From positions 1-64,000 of the forward strand of contig CADBKF010000007.1 of assembly GCA_902795195.1 (NCBI GenBank): a stretch of 64,000 nucleotides of DNA. Direction: 5' to 3'. Source of the stretch: Oscillospiraceae bacterium (GTDB lineage Bacteria; Bacillota; Clostridia; Oscillospirales; Oscillospiraceae). The notes beneath the pieces are model-generated. The model had not been told where the DNA came from and ran no database searches. It was given only the letters and a program-made list of their open reading frames with translations. Numbering within the stretch: position 1 is the stretch's first letter; each line of letters starts with the position of its first letter. Positions 54,553 to 63,520 of this stretch are shown one piece after another. Position numbers and translations under genes: made by a program.

Positions 54553-55134
54553 ATGCAAGCACTGAAGGACCGAATCGTAAACGAGGGCAAGGTACTGCCC
54601 GGAAACATCATCAAGGTGGACGGATTTCTGAACCACCGTGTCGACTGCGCGTTCATGGGCGAGATCGCCGACGCCTTTGCCGAGCGGTTTGACATCAACA
54701 ATGTAGACGTGATCCTCACCGCCGAGGCCAGCGGCATTGCGCTTGCGTCCATCTGCGCCTATCGCTGGAACAAGCCGATGATCTTCGCCAAGAAGGCCAA
54801 GTCCGACAACATCGAGGGCGGCCTGTACAAGAGCGAGATCATGTCCTATACCTATAACAAAAAGGTCACGCTGCTGGTTTCCAAGCAGTGGCTGGCGCCC
54901 CGCACCAAGGTGCTGGTGATCGACGACTTCATGGCCAGAGGCGAGGCCGTGCGCGGACTGTGCGAGCTGGTGGGCGAGGCCGGCGCGGAGCTTGTCGGCG
55001 TGGGCATCGCGGTGGAAAAGGGCTTCCAGGGCGGCGGCGACCGCCTGCGCGAGATGGGCATCAACTACCAGGCCCTGGCCGTCATCGACAAGGCCACCCC
55101 GGACGAGATCGTTTTCCGCGCGGACGAAGACTAA
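54553..55134 (+). CDS. xpt: Xanthine phosphoribosyltransferase
   Basis: Xanthine plus PRPP to XMP. The 193-residue protein starts MQALKDRIVNEGKVLPGN, closely patterned on B. subtilis Xpt, with the PRPP loop VLVIDDFMARGEA and C-terminal VEKGFQGGGDRL. The start at 54553 follows SD GAGGAAG. Its product XMP is the substrate of the next gene's enzyme. Confidence 0.94.
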   Translation: MQALKDRIVNEGKVLPGNIIKVDGFLNHRVDCAFMGEIADAFAERFDINNVDVILTAEASGIALASICAYRWNKPMIFAKKAKSDNIEGGLYKSEIMSYTYNKKVTLLVSKQWLAPRTKVLVIDDFMARGEAVRGLCELVGEAGAELVGVGIAVEKGFQGGGDRLREMGINYQALAVIDKATPDEIVFRADED

Positions 55135-55167
55135 TTTGATACATATTTCAGAACAGGAGATATTACC

Positions 55168-56157
55168 ATGATCGATTTCAACGCAAACAAGCGCCCTGAG
55201 GAGATGGAGCGCATTTCGACCCCCGCACTGGCCAACGCCTTCATCGACGCCCAGGTCGAGGCCCTGAGAAAGCAGATCGGCGACGGCAAGGTCCTGCTGG
55301 CCCTTTCCGGCGGCGTGGATTCCTCCGTCGTGGCGGCGCTGCTGATCCGCGCGGTGGGCAAGCAGCTGACCTGCGTGCACGTCAACCATGGCCTGCTCCG
55401 CAAGGGCGAGAGCGAGCAGGTGATCGACGTCTTCCGCAACCAGATGGACGCAACGCTCATCTATGTGGACGCGGTCGACCGCTTCCTCGACAAGCTGGCC
55501 GGCGTGGCCGAGCCCGAGCAGAAGCGCAAGATCATCGGCGCAGAGTTCATCCGCGTGTTTGAAGAGGAAGCCCGCAAGCTCGAGGGCATCTCCTTCCTGG
55601 GTCAGGGCACCATCTACCCCGACATTCTCGAGTCCGACGGCGTCAAGGCGCACCACAACGTGGGCGGCCTGCCCGAGGATCTGAACTTCCAGCTCGTGGA
55701 GCCGGTCAAGCTGCTCTACAAGGACGAGGTCCGCGTGGTCGGCAAGGCCCTGGGCCTGCCCGATTCCATGGTCTACCGTCAGCCGTTCCCGGGTCCCGGC
55801 CTGGGCGTGCGCTGCGTGGGCGCCATCACCAGAGATCGCCTCGAGGCGGTGCGCGAGTCCGACGCGATCCTGCGCCAGGAGTTCTATAAGCACGGCCTGG
55901 ACGAGAAGGTCTGGCAGTACTTCACCGTGGTGCCCGACTTCAAGACCACCGGTATCACCGACGGCAAGCGGACCTACGACTGGCCCGTGGTCATCCGCGC
56001 GATCAACACCGTCGACGCCGTGACCGCCGAACCGTATGAGCTGAACTTCAGCTTCGTCCAGAAGCTCGTCAAGCGCATCACCACCGAGGTCCCCCACGTC
56101 AACCGCGTCCTCTGGGACGTCACCCCCAAGCCCAGCGCAACCATCGAGTGGGAATAA
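55168..56157 (+). CDS. guaA: GMP synthase, ATP-pyrophosphatase domain only
   Basis: Aminates XMP to GMP. The 329-residue protein has P-loop SGGVDSS (47-53), LGQGTIYPD and the C-terminal dimerisation domain ending TPKPSATIEWE. The N-terminal glutamine amidotransferase domain (about 190 residues in fused GuaA) is absent; the gene starts with its own SD (CAGGAG). This is the split form known mainly from Archaea, so a separate GuaAa subunit or direct ammonia use is expected. The 3' end (GAGTGGGAATAA) is a known type of integration site for mobile elements. Confidence 0.92.
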   Translation: MIDFNANKRPEEMERISTPALANAFIDAQVEALRKQIGDGKVLLALSGGVDSSVVAALLIRAVGKQLTCVHVNHGLLRKGESEQVIDVFRNQMDATLIYVDAVDRFLDKLAGVAEPEQKRKIIGAEFIRVFEEEARKLEGISFLGQGTIYPDILESDGVKAHHNVGGLPEDLNFQLVEPVKLLYKDEVRVVGKALGLPDSMVYRQPFPGPGLGVRCVGAITRDRLEAVRESDAILRQEFYKHGLDEKVWQYFTVVPDFKTTGITDGKRTYDWPVVIRAINTVDAVTAEPYELNFSFVQKLVKRITTEVPHVNRVLWDVTPKPSATIEWE

Positions 56158-56319
56158 GGAAAAAGTGATCCTTCGAGACCGCGAGGCCTTGAAAATACTG
56201 GACTTTTGAGTTCCCGTTACTCCGAGTGATAGCAAATTGATAGCACGAGAATCCGAGATTTGTTGAGAGCAAATCCAAGGGTTTGCGAGTGAGCTGTCAC
56301 CCATCATCCATAAACCAAA
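56145..56319. other. Probable integration scar at the guaA 3' end
   Basis: The region after the guaA stop has no gene and a different, AT-richer composition (GATAGCAAATTGATAGCACG, CAAATCCAAGGGTTTG). The 3' ends of guaA genes are used as attachment sites by integrative elements, and fragments of a foreign gene follow at 56459-56710. I saw no second copy of the guaA end in the window, so this is a decayed scar rather than an intact element. Confidence 0.45.
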
Positions 56320-56458
56320 GGGCCTGTTGCAAAATGCTCTGTCATTTCGAGCGAAGCGAGAAATCCGTTCCTATTTCACGCTTTTTCACGGGAAAGTACG
56401 GATTTCTCGGTCGCAAGCTCCCTCGAAATGACAGGTTCGTGCATTTTGCAACAGGCCC
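56320..56458. repeat. 139-bp inverted-repeat element (type B', copy 2)
   Basis: Opposite-orientation copy of 30691-30830: identical outer arms (GGGCCTGTTGC...GCAACAGGCCC) and inner GTCATTTCGAG...GAGAAATCC arms. It cuts into the fragment at 56459-56657. Confidence 0.88.
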
Positions 56459-56657
56459 TTTCTTTTTGTCTTCGGACAGGCATTTCTTCTTTTTTCAATT
56501 CTTCAATCAGTGCATCAGACAGAGTTTGAGAAGGAATCTTGGCCCACCGCCCGGCTTGATCCAACTCCGGGTACTTGGAGCGCCAGCGGTCATATTCCTC
56601 TTTGCTGATCTCCCCGTGCTCCAGCTTGGCGGCTTGCTCTCGCCAGGAACGAAACAT
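56459..56657 (-). pseudogene. Gene fragment from a mobile element (truncated by repeat)
   Basis: Minus-strand reading frame with ISKEEYDRWRSKYPELD and WAKIPSQTLSDALIEELKK, a C-terminal pattern I associate with proteins on clostridial conjugative elements, but I cannot name the family. The frame continues into the type B' repeat, which supplies an artificial end. On the + strand (about 56646-56709) a tail reading IVEDIGDILRKLKEA* looks like another gene remnant. Low GC compared with neighbours. Confidence 0.4.
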
Positions 56658-56808
56658 ATCAAATAGTTGAAGATATCGGAGACATTTTGCGCAAGCTGAA
56701 AGAAGCGTAACAGATACATATCATCTGCCGCAGATGTTGATACACCGTTGATAAGATTCATACATCTTTGATAGAATCAGGCTCTTTTTTGTCGTAAAAT
56801 GAGATCAT

Positions 56809-57087
56809 AAGCAGCGGAGAGTCGAACCCAAGTCGGTTTTCCCGGAGCGGCGGTCCGCCGATGCTTCGGAAAGCGTCTTGAACATTCGGCAAGGATTCTC
56901 AGCGGCGTTTTTCTCGCCTGGGCGAACCGCCGCTCCGGGAAAACTGCTTTGCACCTCCGCGCGAGTATTTTTCGAGGGATTTTCGGTGCGGCGAACGCAG
57001 CCTTGCTGGCGCAAGGCAAGGACAACAAGCCGAAAAGCACCGAAAAAGACCGCGCAGAGGCAGCTTGGGTTCGATTCCCCGCTGCTT
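56809..57087. repeat. 279-bp nested inverted repeat upstream of the GPH transporter
   Basis: Outer arms of 24 bp with two mismatches (56809-56832, 57064-57087). Inside are two further stem domains: 20-bp arms with one mismatch (56835-56854, 56926-56945) and 10-bp arms (56980-56989, 57037-57046) enclosing hairpin GCCTTG/CAAGGC (57000-57017). The right outer arm contains GGGTTCGATTCCCC, which looks like a tRNA T-arm, but no tRNA can be folded. MITE or structured leader RNA. Confidence 0.7.
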
Positions 57088-57141
57088 AAGGCACAGCCGC
57101 CTGAAAGAATGAGATCAGTGAAAACAGAAAGGAGCCTCACC

Positions 57142-58626
57142 ATGGCAAGAACCCGAAAGCTCAGGGGTCCGGAGTCCGTCGGCGCAAAGGAAATTTTCGG
57201 CGTCACGGCGCTATCGACCAACAACGGCTTCGCAGCCATCTTCATGTCCACCATGTTCATGACCTTCATGACCGACTATGCAGGTCTGGGCAAGATGGGC
57301 GCCACCCTGGCCACCGTCCTTTTGCTGGCTGCGAGAGTCATCGACGCAGTGGACGACCCGATCCAGGGCTTCATCATGGACCGCGGCAAGATCGGCAAGC
57401 ACGGCAAGTACAAGCCCTTCTTCATGCTCTCCATCATCATGACCGCCATCGGCGTCATTTTCCTGTACCTGATGCCCAAGGGCATCACCGGCTCGGCAGT
57501 GATCGTGACCGTCTGGGTCATCTTCTTCTACCTTGTCTATGACATCGGCGCATCCTTCTACAACCCGAATCTGCTGTTCCGTGCCATGACCACCGACACG
57601 AACGAGCGCTCCAAGCTGCTCATCGGCCCCCGTGTCTGGGTCATGATCATCGGCATGATGGGCTCCGGCATGGCCGCGGTCGCCGTCACCATCCAGGCCG
57701 CCACCGGCAGCTACAAGACCGCCTACATGATCCTGGCGATGGTCGCCATGGTCGTCTCGAGCATCATCTCCGTCATTGGCTGGTTCATGGTCAAGGAGAA
57801 GCACGTGGTCGAGCAGGACCCCGAGGACAAGGTCAAGTTCACCGACTTCTTCGAGCTCATGAAGACCAACAAGCCCATGATGCTGAACTTCTTCAAGTGC
57901 ATCGCCACCGGCTTTATCTGGACCTTCCTGTTTGCCGCGCCCGTCTACTACGTCAAGTACGGCTACTGCGCCGACCTCACCACCGGCGCGGTGGATATGG
58001 CAAAGTTCGGCAGCCTGTCCATGGTCGTCTCCCTCATGATGCTCTTCCCGCTGCTACTTGGCACCATCGTCGCCAACCCCATGCTCAAGGCCTTCAAGGG
58101 CGACTTCCTCAAGATGCACATCTTCGACCTTGCCATGCAGGGCGGCGCCGGCCTTCTGATGTTCATTCTGCAGCTGCTCGGCCTGCTGCGCACCAGCCCC
58201 ATTTTCTTCTTCATCCCCATGTTCCTGATGGCCTTCTTTGTGGGCATCGACTTCGTGCCCGGCAACAACCTCAGCATGGAGATCATGGACTACACCGTCT
58301 ATAAGACCGGCAAGGATCGCTCCGCGCTCACCGGCGTGCTCGAGAAGTTCCTGGAGAAGGCGCAGAGCGCGGTTTCCGCCTCGATCGTCGGCGCTGTGCT
58401 GATCGCCATCGGCTATCAGGTCGACTCCGTCACCGGCAACTACGTGGGCGACATCGCCAAGATGCCCACCCTGCTGACCTGGATGATCGTCATCATGGGT
58501 CTCGTTCCCGCGATCCTGGCCTTCGTCGGCATCATGGTCATCGGCAAGTACCCCATCGACCAGACCGAGCGCGGCAAGATCCGCGCGTACATCGCAGAGC
58601 ACCAGACCAAGAAGGAAGTCGACTGA
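57142..58626 (+). CDS. GPH-family (glycoside-pentoside-hexuronide) cation symporter
   Basis: A 494-residue 12-helix MFS transporter of the MelB/XynP type. RVIDAVDDPIQGFIMDRG (about 67-84) matches the GPH signature DxxxDPxxG in helix 2, followed by GKHGKYKPFF. Probable import of an oligosaccharide or glycoside, fitting the GH3 and GH43 genes downstream. SD AAAGGAG precedes the ATG. A terminator follows. Confidence 0.92.
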   Translation: MARTRKLRGPESVGAKEIFGVTALSTNNGFAAIFMSTMFMTFMTDYAGLGKMGATLATVLLLAARVIDAVDDPIQGFIMDRGKIGKHGKYKPFFMLSIIMTAIGVIFLYLMPKGITGSAVIVTVWVIFFYLVYDIGASFYNPNLLFRAMTTDTNERSKLLIGPRVWVMIIGMMGSGMAAVAVTIQAATGSYKTAYMILAMVAMVVSSIISVIGWFMVKEKHVVEQDPEDKVKFTDFFELMKTNKPMMLNFFKCIATGFIWTFLFAAPVYYVKYGYCADLTTGAVDMAKFGSLSMVVSLMMLFPLLLGTIVANPMLKAFKGDFLKMHIFDLAMQGGAGLLMFILQLLGLLRTSPIFFFIPMFLMAFFVGIDFVPGNNLSMEIMDYTVYKTGKDRSALTGVLEKFLEKAQSAVSASIVGAVLIAIGYQVDSVTGNYVGDIAKMPTLLTWMIVIMGLVPAILAFVGIMVIGKYPIDQTERGKIRAYIAEHQTKKEVD

Positions 58627-58642
58627 GTTCCGTCACCCAACC

Positions 58643-58678
58643 CCGCGGCGCAGATTTTCCTGCGCCGCGGCTTTTTTC
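58643..58678 (+). terminator. Terminator of the GPH transporter gene
   Basis: Perfect 11-bp GC stem (58643-58653 with 58660-58670), 6-nt loop, C then six T. Confidence 0.92.
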
Positions 58679-58722
58679 TGCACTCCGAAGCAGAAGAAAT
58701 TGCCGGAAGGGAAAACAGAAAG

Positions 58723-59467
58723 TTGAAAGTGGAAAGTGGAAAGTGGAAAGTTTCGGTATCGCTTCGCGATGAATTGAATTGTAATACCAGCGTGTCAAAA
58801 ACTTCCGGCAGCAGCGCAGTTGCTTGAATCGGCCGCAGTCTCAACCCCGTCATTGCGAACCAGTGACCAATGTCTGCATTTTTGCCTACGCAAAAAGCGG
58901 TGTGGCAATCCGTTTCCCTTGGAGGGAAGTGTGCGGGCGGCAGATTGCCGTTCTTTCGCGTGCAGTGCAGCATGAGACATTCCGTAGTGGCCGATGCCCA
59001 CATCGGCCATAAAGCTACGATGCGCAACGATGGCTTATGGCCGATGTGGGCATCGGCCACTACGGGTGCTTTTTCTGGCAGGCGAAAATTACCAACCCTG
59101 GCGCTTCCGTCACCGGGTCCTGCCTCCGGCGGCCCTATTTTCTTTGGCTCTTGCCCAAAGAAAATAGGGGAAAAGAAAAGCCGCTTTCCTTCGCGGAAGC
59201 TTTCCCGGCAACCATCGTACACGCTACGTGCTGCTTGCTTTTTGGGTACCTGGGAAGGATCTGACTGGTGTTCTATCCCCGCGCCAGCGCTGGCCTGATT
59301 CCGAGCGTGGTGTTCTGCTCCATCGGCCTTTGCTGAACTGCATCATGATGATAGAACATGATACCGTAGGGTAAGCTTTGACAGCCTGATATCTTAATTA
59401 TGCGATTTGAAATATCAATTCAATTCATCGCGAAGCGATACCGAAACTTTCCACTTTCCACTTTCAA
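58723..59467. repeat. Composite intergenic repeat island bounded by long inverted arms
   Basis: Arms of 52-59 bp (58723-58781 and 59416-59467), perfect inverses apart from one extra GTGGAAA heptamer in the left arm. Each carries heptamers plus the palindrome TATCGCTTCGCGATGAATTG. Between them lie a GTCATTGCGAAC...GTGGCAATCCG repeat (58849-58914), a type A element (58984-59063) and a 15-bp perfect hairpin (59133-59147 with 59155-59169). No gene in the 940-bp gap 58627-59566. Confidence 0.82.
58984..59063. repeat. 80-bp GTAG-headed palindromic element (type A, copy 2)
   Basis: Same length, arms and GTAG ends as 11291-11370 (27-bp perfect arms 58984-59010 and 59037-59063); only the 26-bp centre differs. 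Confidence 0.9.
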
Positions 59468-59508
59468 CTGTCCACTTCCCACTGGCCCTTGCCCCGGCAA
59501 ATTCCAAT

Positions 59509-59537
59509 TTGCATTCTTTTCCGCCCTGTGTTATAAT
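59509..59537 (+). promoter_or_regulatory. Promoter of the AraC-family regulator gene
   Basis: -35 TTGCAT (59509-59514), 17-bp spacer, -10 TATAAT (59532-59537), 29 bp before the start. Confidence 0.75.
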
Positions 59538-59566
59538 GGGTTCACTCACAGACGGAGGTGCTTGCG

Positions 59567-60781
59567 ATGGCTTCATGGGCGGATGGGATTTCGGATGCCT
59601 GGAAAAACGATATCGGCTTTTTGCAGCTTGTGAGCGAGCTGTCTGGGCTCTCTGCTGCCATCTGGATGACCGGGAGAACTCCGAAAGAGGCCTGCTGGAG
59701 CACGCTGGGCGAGGCGCACCCCTGCCTGACCGACGACGCGCTGCGCAAAGCCCTGGAGGAATCCTGCGGCGGTGGAAGCGCCGGACTCTACTTTGACACC
59801 GACTGCATTTTCTACGGGGTTCTCCCGGTCGGGCCGTTTTCTCTGGCGCTGGGCCCGGCCGCGACCGGCGCTGCGACCGCTGCGCTTCTGCAGAACTATG
59901 CAGAGGATTATGGTTTGGATGCACAGATCAAGATCCAAACGCGGGATCTCCGGACCGTCTCAAAGCTTCTCAATCTGCTGCACTGCCACTTCATCGGCAC
60001 GCCCATGAGCGGAGAACCCCTCCGGTTTCATTTTGACACCGACGAGCAATGGCAGATCGAAAGCGAGCTGGCCTCCTACCAGCTCGAGCAGCACGAGCAG
60101 GAACGGAACTTCCAGGCCGGCGTGGAGTATGAAAATACGCTGCTGCAGGCCGTGGAGCACGGAGATGTCGATGGGCTCAAGGCGCTGCTCTCCGGCCCCA
60201 TGCCCGACACGGAACAGATCTCCGGTTATTCCTTTTCGCATTCCAGGGAGATGGAATACATGATGGTCTCCAGCATCACGCTGATGACCCGGGCTGCGAT
60301 TGCCGGCGGCGTGCCGCTGGAGCTGGCGCACCAGCTCGGCACCGTCTACATGAACCGGCTGGCCAAGGCGGTGGACCAGGGCGCGGGCTTTGTCAGCCTC
60401 GGCTACAACGCCATGCTGGAGTATACCGAGCTGGTCCGCCGCTGCCGGGAGGAAAAGAGCGCGGTCTCCTATGTCGACGCCTGCAAGCAGTACATCGAGG
60501 ACAATTTCCGCAAGCAGCTGCAGGTTGGCGAGATCGCGCCGGCCATCGGCCTGAGCCGGACCTATCTCTCCCGGCTGTTCCACGAGGCCGAGGGGATCAC
60601 CGTGCAGCAGTACATCCAGAAGGTCCGCTGCCGCCACGCCGCCCAGATGCTGCAGTATTCCGACTATTCCATCGCGCAGATCGCCCTGTACAACGGCTTC
60701 TCCTCCCAGAGCTACTTCGGCGCCTGCTTCCAGAGCTGGTACGGCATGACGCCGAACGCCTACCGGAAGGCGAAGCACTGA
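59567..60781 (+). CDS. AraC-family transcriptional regulator
   Basis: A 404-residue regulator. The N-terminal two thirds (about 1-290) has no recognised sensor motif and could be a PocR-like or GAF-like ligand domain (Cys-containing YFDTDCIFYGV). The C-terminal domain (about 305-402) has two helix-turn-helix motifs, with VGEIAPAIGLSRTYLSRLFHEAEG and IAQIALYNGFSSQSYFGACFQSWYGMTPNAYR. The start at 59567 has SD GGAGG 8 nt upstream. Probable activator of the adjacent GH3/GH43 genes. Confidence 0.92.
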   Translation: MASWADGISDAWKNDIGFLQLVSELSGLSAAIWMTGRTPKEACWSTLGEAHPCLTDDALRKALEESCGGGSAGLYFDTDCIFYGVLPVGPFSLALGPAATGAATAALLQNYAEDYGLDAQIKIQTRDLRTVSKLLNLLHCHFIGTPMSGEPLRFHFDTDEQWQIESELASYQLEQHEQERNFQAGVEYENTLLQAVEHGDVDGLKALLSGPMPDTEQISGYSFSHSREMEYMMVSSITLMTRAAIAGGVPLELAHQLGTVYMNRLAKAVDQGAGFVSLGYNAMLEYTELVRRCREEKSAVSYVDACKQYIEDNFRKQLQVGEIAPAIGLSRTYLSRLFHEAEGITVQQYIQKVRCRHAAQMLQYSDYSIAQIALYNGFSSQSYFGACFQSWYGMTPNAYRKAKH

Positions 60782-60805
60782 GAATTTTGTCAGATTTGTA
60801 CATCC

Positions 60806-60886
60806 TTGATAAAAAAGTCACACGATTGATAGAAGAACAAAACCGCCTCTGGTACAATGTTCCTGTAAGATCATTGTATCAGAGGC
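60806..60886 (+). promoter_or_regulatory. Candidate operator and hairpin in front of the GH3 gene
   Basis: Two TTGATA direct repeats 20 bp apart (60806-60811, 60826-60831), a layout typical of AraC-type sites, precede a TACAAT -10-like hexamer (60853-60858). A 42-bp inverted repeat (GCCTCTG..ACAATG at 60845-60859 with 60872-60886, one mismatch) overlaps that hexamer. Confidence 0.5.
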
Positions 60887-60912
60887 TATTATCAAAAACG
60901 GAGGATTCGGTT

Positions 60913-63477
60913 ATGGCAAAGTTTTACGCAGGTAATCAGCAGCAGGTCAGCGCCCGCGAGACGCGCAACATGGAAAAGGTCCGCCGCATCGCTGCCGACG
61001 GCATGGTGCTGTTGGAGAACAGCGGCGTGCTTCCGCTGAAAAACGACGGGCGGCGTCTGGCGGTCTTCGGCAACGGCGTGCGCCGCATGGTCAAGGGCGG
61101 CACCGGCTCCGGCGACGTCAACTCCAGAACGGTCATCAACGTGGAGCAGGGCCTGGAGGCGGCCGGCTTCCGCATCGGAACCAAGCGCTGGCTCGATCAA
61201 TACGACAGCGACTGCACCGAATATGGGACGCAGTATATGGCAAGCTTCCAGAAGGTTCTGGCAGAGCAGGGCTTTGCCGGCGTCAACTGGGCGCTGGAAA
61301 ACCCATATCGGGACCCCGACGTGCCCGTGATCACCGAGGCCGACTGCGCGGATGCAGACCGCGACTGCGCGATCTACGTGATCGCCCGCACCTCCGGCGA
61401 GGGCTCGGACCGGAAGCTGGCCCCGGGCGACTACGAGCTCACGGACCGCGAAAAGGAGAACCTCCTGACGCTCACGAGGCTGTTTGCCCACACCGTCGTC
61501 GTGCTCAATGTCGGCGGCGTGATCGACACAATATTCCTCAGATCGACCCCGGGCATCGACGCGGTGCTGCTCATGAGCCAGCCCGGCTGCGCCGCCGGCC
61601 AGTCCCTGGCCGACGTGCTGACCGGCAGGGCCGCGCCCAACGGCCGCCTGAGCGCCACCTGGGCAGAGAACTACAGCGACTATCCCTTCGCCGATTCCTT
61701 CAGCTATCTCAGCGGCGATCTGGACGATTCCTTCTACCGCAGCGGCCTCTATGTGGGCTACCGCTACTTTGACAGCTTCGGCGTGCGGCCTGCCTATCCC
61801 TTCGGCTTCGGCCGCTCCTATACTGATTTCTCCCTGCAGGTCAAACGGACCGAGATCCAGGGCGAGCACGTCTGCGTGAGCGTCGCAGTCAAGAACACCG
61901 GCGCTGCCCAGGGCAGACAGACCGTGCAGGTCTATGTCTCCCAGCCCCAGGGCCGGCTCGACAAGCCCTATCAGGTGCTGGCCGGCTTTGCCAAGACCGG
62001 CACCCTGGCCCCGGGCCGCGAGGAGACCGTGACGGTCCGCTTCGCCCTGCGCGATCTGGCCTCCTATGACGAGGCCGCGGCCGCCTATGTGCTCGAGTCC
62101 GGCCTGTACTATGTGCGCGTCGGCACGCATTCGCGCAACACCCACATTGCCGCCGCCCTGAAGCTCGACGAGACCGTTCTCACCGAGCAGCTGCAGAACA
62201 AGCTCCGCCCGAACTGCGATTTTGAGGTGCTGCGCGCCGACCCCGCGCGCTTCTATTCCTACCCCTCCGAGGCCATCGAGAAGGCAAACGCCCTGGTTTT
62301 GGAGCTGATTCCCGCGACCATCCCCACCAAGACGGCCGTCTATGCCCCGGCGCCCGCCGTTCTCACGACCGACAAGACCGCTCCCGTTACGATGGACGAC
62401 GTGGCGAGCGGCACAGCGAGCCTGGACGATCTCACCGCCCAGCTGACGGTGGAGGAGCTTGCCGCCCTGACCGTCGGTGCGTCCCGCGGCGGCCTGCTCG
62501 AAGGCTCCATCGTGGGCGCGGCCTCCACTGCCTGCCCCGGCGCGGCCGGCGACACGACCTCCTGCCTCATCGAGACCAGAGGCGTGCAGAACCTCGTGCT
62601 TGCCGACGGGCCTGCCGGCCTGCGGCTGTCCAGAGTCTTCGTGGCAGACGCCCAGGGCAACGTTCTCCCCGGTCTGGGCGAGTCCGCCTTCGGCAACCTG
62701 GACCAGCTGCTGGGCATGCCGAAGCCGGAGCGCCCCGCGGACGCCGTGGACTACTACCAGTACTGCACCGCCATCCCGATCGCCACCCTGCTGGCCCAGA
62801 CCTGGGACCCGGACCTCATCGAGGAGGCCGGCGACCTGGTGGGCGAGGAGATGGAGGAATTCGGCGTGACCCTCTGGCTCGCGCCCGGCATGAACATCCA
62901 GAAAAACCCGCTCTGCGGCCGCAATTTCGAGTATTATTCCGAGGACCCGCTGCTCTCCGGCCGCTGCGCCGCCGCCGACACCCGCGGCGTGCAGAAGCAT
63001 CCCGGCTGCGGCACCACGATCAAGCACTTCGCCCTGAACAACCAGGAGGACAACCGCCAGCACAACAACGCCCACTGCACCGAGCGGGCCCTGCGCGAGC
63101 TCTATCTCAAGGGCTTTGAGATCGCCGTGAAGGAGTCGCAGCCGCTGTCGCTCATGACCTCCTACAACCTGCTCAACGGCATCCACACGGCAAACCACAG
63201 AGAGCTCCTCACCGACGTGCTGCGCTCCGAGTGGGGCTTTGCGGGCCTCGTCATGACCGACTGGGGTACCACCGACGCTGCCGACGGCTTCAAGTACGGC
63301 GCATCCAGCCCCGTGCAGTGCATCCGGGCCGGCAACGATCTGACCATGCCCGGCTCGCAGGCCGACGTGGACGCCATCGTCGCAGCCGTGGGAGCCGAGC
63401 TGCCCCCGGCCGAGCTCCAGGCCTGCGCGAAGCGCATCCTGGCCCTGGCGCTGCTCCGGCACAGAAGCGGCATGTGA
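60913..63477 (+). CDS. Glycoside hydrolase family 3 enzyme with permuted domain order (beta-glucosidase/xylosidase-like)
   Basis: An 854-residue cytoplasmic (no signal peptide) GH3 enzyme. Domains run C-to-N relative to classical GH3: the alpha/beta sandwich (DGMVLLENSGVLPLKN, about 20-310) comes first, then a fibronectin-III-like domain (about 310-415), then the TIM barrel (about 520-850) with nucleophile Asp783 in VMTDWG and KHFALNNQEDNR. Ruminococcus albus-type beta-glucosidases share this order. The start at 60913 fits SD GGAGG. Next to an AraC regulator, GPH transporter and GH43 gene. Confidence 0.92.
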   Translation: MAKFYAGNQQQVSARETRNMEKVRRIAADGMVLLENSGVLPLKNDGRRLAVFGNGVRRMVKGGTGSGDVNSRTVINVEQGLEAAGFRIGTKRWLDQYDSDCTEYGTQYMASFQKVLAEQGFAGVNWALENPYRDPDVPVITEADCADADRDCAIYVIARTSGEGSDRKLAPGDYELTDREKENLLTLTRLFAHTVVVLNVGGVIDTIFLRSTPGIDAVLLMSQPGCAAGQSLADVLTGRAAPNGRLSATWAENYSDYPFADSFSYLSGDLDDSFYRSGLYVGYRYFDSFGVRPAYPFGFGRSYTDFSLQVKRTEIQGEHVCVSVAVKNTGAAQGRQTVQVYVSQPQGRLDKPYQVLAGFAKTGTLAPGREETVTVRFALRDLASYDEAAAAYVLESGLYYVRVGTHSRNTHIAAALKLDETVLTEQLQNKLRPNCDFEVLRADPARFYSYPSEAIEKANALVLELIPATIPTKTAVYAPAPAVLTTDKTAPVTMDDVASGTASLDDLTAQLTVEELAALTVGASRGGLLEGSIVGAASTACPGAAGDTTSCLIETRGVQNLVLADGPAGLRLSRVFVADAQGNVLPGLGESAFGNLDQLLGMPKPERPADAVDYYQYCTAIPIATLLAQTWDPDLIEEAGDLVGEEMEEFGVTLWLAPGMNIQKNPLCGRNFEYYSEDPLLSGRCAAADTRGVQKHPGCGTTIKHFALNNQEDNRQHNNAHCTERALRELYLKGFEIAVKESQPLSLMTSYNLLNGIHTANHRELLTDVLRSEWGFAGLVMTDWGTTDAADGFKYGASSPVQCIRAGNDLTMPGSQADVDAIVAAVGAELPPAELQACAKRILALALLRHRSGM

Positions 63478-63520
63478 GAAGACAATCAATTGGAATTTGA
63501 CGAGAAGTTCGATTTTAATT

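Noticed and set aside
56376-56657. Intact 93-residue gene on the minus strand
   Set aside because: Its last third is the type B' repeat read through, and its first codons overlap a remnant on the other strand. Treated as a fragment.
57064-57090. tRNA 3' half (GGGTTCGATTCCCC)
   Set aside because: The T-arm-like sequence has no anticodon or D arm upstream, and the acceptor partner is the far arm of a 279-bp inverted repeat. Not a tRNA gene.
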